The position numbers were made by a program, and so were the translations under genes. Positions 58,523 through 64,000 of a stretch of 64,000 bases of DNA are shown here, piece by piece. Every line of letters starts with the position of its first letter. The first letter of the stretch is position 1. The stretch is from Pisaster brevispinus (lineage: Eukaryota > Echinodermata > Asteroidea > Forcipulatida > Asteriidae), in assembly GCA_023634235.1 (NCBI GenBank), contig JAMKCF010000003.1:21546742-21610741 (forward strand), written 5' to 3'. The notes below the pieces were generated by a model that made no database searches, was not told the origin of the DNA, and worked only from the letters and a program-made list of their open reading frames with translations.

Positions 58523-61500
58523 ATGACGTGGACGGCACAAGCGGGACTCGGACCAAGGACAGTCGCACTAAGTTTGAAAGTGTTCATCGTGGTGATGTGT
58601 TGTGCTCATGAACGACTTGGTATTTGTACAGCACAGCGGACGCTTCCAGATACATTGCGGAATTATGTTCCAGAGATGAGGGAACATTTCTGTAGTGAAG
58701 GGTGAGACTGTGTGTGCCAAGTTTAATATTTGTATGAAAAGAAAGGCTGACTTTCTGATTATGACATCTAGGCTATAAATTTAGAGACATTTATACTTTA
58801 TAAAAGGAAGTGGTTGCATTTGACAGTTTCTGTAGGTTTTCCTACCGGTAAAGGGACAATGTGAATAGTTTATGTGTTTATTTTATTTACTGTGGCTCAT
58901 TAATCAGAAAACACCGTGGTGGCATTACCACACTGCAACAACAGGGGTGTTCAAATGACCCACATATAGAAAAAAAAAATCAAACACAAAAAAGAAGCAA
59001 TTCAAAGATTTTCACCATGCACGCGTAATTATATCGGAGCAGGCATTGTTGTTATATATGACTTTTTAATCAAGAAAATGAAAAGAGCGGTGACAAGGTC
59101 ATCAGAGTCCGTTTTGTTCATTTCTAACTGTGTTAATATCGCACGTTTAAACATGGTCATGTGATCTCCCCTCGACCAATCGGAATGGATAAACTGTCCA
59201 AGGTATTTATGAATGATATTTATTGTTCTGGCATTTATGCCTCTTTAGAAAGTGTACCAGCGAAGTCATCGTAAACTCATGAACACGTGACCCTAATGGT
59301 GTGGTGATTGTATTCAAATGTTACAAATTATTCAAGTTATTGTCTGTTTAGAATTACAACGTGCGGTTATTCTGGCAATTGTGGTAACAACCTAAACTCA
59401 CTGTGTGAGCAGATTTGCAACCCAACCTGCACATTTAGCTGTTGGACCACGTCACTAGGTAGGTTTACGTCTTGAACCAATCAATACACAGATTAAAGAG
59501 CGTGAAAGGTTCTGGATGGGGAACTCGGGCTGAGATGTGAAATGTTCATGATAGACGCCATTTCAGCAAGCATCTCTTTTCATACAAATGCATACAAACG
59601 GAACATTGCTATCAATCAATAACAAAACATTTGCTTGCTAAAATAGTGCACATTATATACCCTCCTTCTGCATTTTCAAAAGTTCTCTAGAGATGTTTAT
59701 GGAACTTTCTAAAACCACTGTTAAAAACTATATCGTCGTTTAACCAAATGTCAAACAAGCAGTTGCCATGGTAAAAGCTGATCCCCGACAACAACTTTCT
59801 TGTCAATATGACTCAAGCAAAATATTGAGGTAACTTTGAAAATTCTCTGGTGATCCGATGCAGCGTTACCAGGTTACGGACCGAAATAATGGTTGGGTCA
59901 CATTAAGCCAACCCCTTATAAGTTAAAAAAAAAAAAAAAAAACCAAATAAAAAAAACCTTGAAAATCTCTTATAACTTAAGAATAGTTTACTTAAAAAAA
60001 ACCCATTATTACAAGGTAACTGTCAAAACTCTTGGGTAGTTCTTGTCAAGCAAAACAATGGTCTATGTTTAACTAATTTTTGTAAAGTAATGCAAAAGTG
60101 ATATTCAGTTGCAACATTGTTTAAAAACAATGCCCCCATTTCTCAGGAATAGGTGAGTGCATTTCGAACAATTCAACCTAGAAAATGTCAATGAATTGTG
60201 TCATAAACAGACAAATAGCTTTGTATAAACAATCAAACAATCGCATAAATATTTGTTATCACATTATATTGTATCAATTATTAGTTGTGATCAAGATATC
60301 TTGAATATTCTCACTAACTTAACAACTAGGTTAAAAAATATCTTTCAAAATAACTTTTATACTAAAACGGTATATACTGTTAGGAAACATAGCAGTCCTG
60401 CAATAGACATTCATGTAAGCCTCAAATTCAAACCACAATGATCTAACAAATTATGTGGCAACACATTTGGCTAAGTGTGATGATATTTTCCCTTTTCAAA
60501 TTGAATCTGTCTGTTGTTCCTTTAGATACCACTCCCCTCTGCAACGGAATTTATTCTAGAGCATTTCCATAAAATATCAAAAGCTAACTAAAAGCTTCCT
60601 GCAAACTATCAAACAACACACATATCGCATAAATATTTGCGTACACGTTATATCTTTTCAAATATTAATTGCGGTCAAAATATCTTAATTAAACTCAATA
60701 ACTTAACAAATAGATACAATTAATAAATGTTTGGTGTCTCCTCTGGGCCACCATAATTTACTTTCAGAATAACGTTTTGTCTTAATAAAACAGCATACTG
60801 TTAGAAATATATATTCTGCAATAGACATTCATGTAAACCTCAGATTCAAGCCATGAGGATCTAATTATGTGGCAACGTATTTTTATAAGAGTGTTTTTTC
60901 CTCTTTCAAATTGAATCTGTCTGTTATTCCTTGTAGATTCCATTCCTCGCTGCAACGGAAATCAAAATCGGTTTTGTGGCTACAGCGACGCCGTCGTTTG
61001 TCAGGACGACCGAGGCACGTCCGTCTACCATTCTGATGCACCGTCAACATTCCGCATCTGTGCAAACCAAGGATTTTATACCGGGTAAAACTTCACTCTC
61101 AATATCGAATGATTCATGTTCGGGTGGAAAGTTGTTTGGCGGGGTCAGGTTGTTAATTGCGCTGGCAGCGTTGGGTGGGTTGACTTGGTGGTACCCCCGT
61201 TTTGCTTATTGAGTGGTTCGAACGGACAATTAAGTGGCAGCCTAGCGTGGAAACTAAAATTACTCGACTTCTACCCGGCTAGCTGTATACTCATACTCGT
61301 GTAGTCCACGATCGATACTTGACTGAAAAAATAACCTGTACTCAAAGTCATGTATTCGATACTCGATTAAATGTACTCGATGGACTCGATTTTAAGTACT
61401 CGTGGTCAAATCAAGGATTAGAGGGATGGAGCACTGGAATAAAGTAACATTGAAATTGTCTATGACATATTTATGCTTAAAAGGCCTAGTTATCAAAACA

Positions 61501-63400
61501 CATTGACATATCAACATAAGTCAGAAACAATACATGTTTTTATAACTCATTTTGCAGTATTTTATTTGATAAAGTATTCGTCCCCCCACTTGGAGATCTA
61601 AATGCTTGGTACTAGGCCGCTGGAATCGGCTCTCGGATATCAGAATACACGGAACTAGTATTCATACTCGATGACCAAAGTACTCGTACTCGAGTACTAC
61701 TCGGTAACCTTAGTACTTGGTAGTACTTGACACCCAACTATAAATTAACTGTCTACAACACTGCCGTTTTCTTTTCTTTTTTACCATTTTTGAAAAAATT
61801 AGGTTTGGAACACGACACGCGAATTTGTAAACGAAATGGTAATTATTTTTTTTATTGACCTGGTCGTTTGATTCTGATTAGCAAAATTTTTCTGTGCTAA
61901 GCATAATTACAAAAGTACAAAGTGGTCCTCTATTAAAAATTGCCCGGTATCAACAGAACGTGATAAAACTATCAGACATAAAGAAACTGTTGGAATTCAC
62001 TGCGCTATTGATAGACCTAGAACGAATTACAAATTACTTAGTACTAATGGACAAATCGCAGAATATTTACCCCAAAACCAGCAGTGGGGTGGCACGAGAT
62101 AATAATTAAAAAGCCATTAATATGCGTGTTGAGTCACTCTTCAAACTAGCATGACAAACTTAGCTAGCATAAATAATTACCGTTAATTGACGTTTTATAC
62201 TGGTCATCAATAAGCAAGAATGTCAAATAGACAGTTAGAAACATGCTGTACCTCAGCCATCTTGGGAGTGACCATTCCAGTCAGTCAGTGTAACCAAACA
62301 GAAGCCTCAAAGGCAAAGTGGACTGAGTCTGTCTTGATGGTTAAAAATCGGTACGAGGAATTTAGACATGTTTACTTCAGCGAACTCGATCTTTGTTTTT
62401 GTATACCATAAAGATGTGAGCCAACGATGCCTGAAGAGGGAGACATATCAGAAACCAACGTAGTAGGTATTGTTCTTTGGTCTCTGTTTGCTCTTCTACT
62501 CCTCTTGGTGATCATCGCTGCCGTGATGCTCTATCTTCGCAGACAGGGAAGACTACCCTCCTTCAAGAAGCGAACAGCGTAAGTTTCTTTCATCTCAGTG
62601 TATGGGCGCTTCTGATGCGCATTATTATTATTTTTTTAAAAGATGTAGTGGTTGAATTGTGAACTTCTCGCAAAAAGGCAAGTTTTATTAAATATCTTTT
62701 AACAACAAGTGCTCACAACTAAACACAAGGAACTCTGTTCATGTTTATGAATAATTGATATTTAATTTCATGCAAACTGCTTTGATTGATTGTAAACTTG
62801 AATGGCGCATTAATTTGGTTAAAGTAACTAACGTCTTTCTATAACAATTTTGTACAGAAAACCCGCTGAATTGCCAAGTGTTGAGGTGGGAGCAAGTTTG
62901 AGTAAGTATAAGGCAGGAGTTCGGACCCACCGATAACTTTCTATCAATGTTTTGTTTTCAAGGAAAGCGAGTTTTTAAAAAGTTGGTTGCGATGTGCAAT
63001 TGTTTGACAGAAGTAGAGTCATTTAGCGCGTGTGTGTAGCACTGTTGATTCTTTAGGTGTTGGTAATCACAAATACAATATGACATCATACATTTGAAAC
63101 GGAAGCCGCAAAAGGAAACCTATGCCTACCTGCTGTTAAAACCGTTTTAAACTTGTTTGACAAATTATGTTGGATCTAGGTATCAACAGACTGCAGTTAC
63201 CTGAACCATCAACACAAGACGACAATGTTGACTACTCATACATGCCTTATCTACCAACGACGAAACCAAATTTGGAAAATCAAGCTTACGCTTCTGTACA
63301 TGAAGAAGAGGGGAGCTCCCACGATGTTACGAACGGGCAGGAAGATGAAGAAACCACCGACGATCAAAAATACCTACTTTGGTTTGATCCCCACTGTTGA
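58523..63400 (+). CDS. Gene 7: short-tail receptor-like protein, near-identical copy of gene 3
   Basis: Exons: 58523-58701, 59352-59458, 60937-61084, 62414-62578, 62858-62901 and 63180-63400, which splice to 864 nt (287 aa). The layout is as in gene 3, at an offset of 44,106-44,111 bp. Exon 2 differs by CPFSCW to CTFSCW plus silent changes; from exon 3 to the end I found no difference from gene 3. It shares the same 2-bp deletion and 1-bp insertion in the tail, so the truncation predates the copy, and the same exon-3 stub in intron 2 (60526-60549). The shared damage means genes 3 and 7 are one lineage. A false assembly duplication is a real alternative to a recent genomic duplication. Confidence 0.78.
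59073..59215. mobile_element. Old CCAATCA-type MITE relic in gene 7 intron 1
   Basis: Copy of the gene 3 block. Gene 5 has lost this block by a deletion in intron 1, which leaves its intron 1 at only 364 bp. Confidence 0.4.
60526..60549 (+). pseudogene. Exon-3 stub in gene 7 intron 2
   Basis: Same stub as in gene 3, 44,111 bp downstream, with the same following sequence. It predates the gene 3/7 copy. Confidence 0.75.
61257..61721. repeat. ACTCG-rich repeat block in gene 7 intron 3
   Basis: Same block; I saw no difference from gene 3. Confidence 0.5.
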
Positions 63401-64000
63401 ACAAAAAGACAGAGAATGAAGCTCCTGGAACCGCTGAAAGCGAAGGCGTGTCCTCCGCGACAGGGGATATTGCTCGGGAGGATGTTAACATTTCTTTTCC
63501 ATTGACTCAACATAAGTTTGGTAATATAACCTCTGATGGATACGAGATTACAATGGTGAAGCCAACATTGAGCTCGACCATTTGGGACCCGTTGAAGTGA
63601 CGAGTTTTGTTTTCTTCACCCATTAAAACACGTGGGACCAAAACGTCATCCAATATTCTTGAGACTTCCAACAATGAGACCTTATACCAGTTTTGTAGAA
63701 CCAAGAAACAAATTTTTGCTAGAATGGCATTCAACAGAATGAACATAAAAAACAAAACTTTAAGACTGGAAACAGACTGCAGCAAGATTAAAATTGAAGC
63801 GTTTTCTCCGTTTGACATCGCAGCACGCGAGGAGATTTACACTTTTTCAAACTTTAAACGTTCGGGCAAATGTTTGAGCTAAGTGGAGTCTATCCGTCTG
63901 AAGTAAACTGAACTCCTACTCATTGAAACGTGTTAACTAATACTCTTGCAAACGTTTATTCGTTGGCGGCGCATATCTTCTTCCAATCAGAAACTTAAAC
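63401..64000. other. 3' flank of gene 7, window end
   Basis: No difference seen from 19290-19889. A frame at 63607-63882 is also open after genes 3 and 4 but is disrupted after gene 1; I read it as 3' untranslated sequence. Confidence 0.6.

Overview
The window is eukaryotic, from a metazoan, and I think probably a marine invertebrate; the species and phylum are not determinable here. The evidence is short coding exons with GT-AG introns whose phases close exactly, AT-rich introns full of MITE-like insertions and LINE-like tails, and a protein architecture of signal peptide, Cys-rich modules, EGF-like module, Thr-rich stalk, transmembrane helix and a tyrosine-motif tail. No bacterial operon, rRNA, tRNA or CRISPR array was seen.

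The whole 64 kb is one head-to-tail array of a single receptor-like gene family, all on the + strand: gene 1 (3' part only, 160-1417), gene 2 (4790-11250), gene 3 (14417-19289), gene 4 (24609-31137), gene 5 (36275-43233), gene 6 (48885-54666) and gene 7 (58523-63400). Every complete gene has six coding exons. Exon 1 is the signal peptide and N-terminus, exon 2 a small module of up to six Cys, exon 3 an EGF-like module, exon 4 the stalk plus transmembrane helix plus basic juxtamembrane, exon 5 a 13-14 residue linker, and exon 6 the cytoplasmic tail. All junctions keep the frame. I do not recognise a named family.

There are two tail classes. Genes 1, 3, 4 and 7 have short tails with a few tyrosine motifs (YxxM-like, YASV, YFGL). 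Genes 2, 5 and 6 have long acidic tails with tandem repeats of about 50 residues, each carrying an acidic-Y-x-P-L-V/I motif resembling hemITAM/ITAM half-motifs. Only gene 5 (586 aa, long) and gene 4 (343 aa, short) look intact to the last motif; gene 1 is also intact where visible. Genes 2, 3, 6 and 7 have truncated tails. Stalk length runs from about 11 to 96 residues through a 15-bp coding minisatellite. Cysteines are lost in pairs between paralogues.

The array is made of duplicated blocks. Genes 2-3 and their flanks recur as genes 6-7 about 44.1 kb downstream, and the last 4.2 kb of overlap showed no difference when read side by side. The gene 3-4 intergenic block recurs before genes 5 and 6. 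Gene 5 is a visible chimera with a breakpoint in intron 3, and genes 3 and 7 carry a leftover exon-3 stub. Young insertions distinguish paralogues: a piggyBac-like MITE in gene 4, a 1.28-kb insert with a 53-bp array in gene 5, and a 0.64-kb insert after gene 6. The best working idea, an inference, is a rapidly diversifying cluster of cell-surface recognition receptors (immune or allorecognition-like) with tyrosine-based signalling. A false assembly duplication must be excluded for the genes 3/7 copy.
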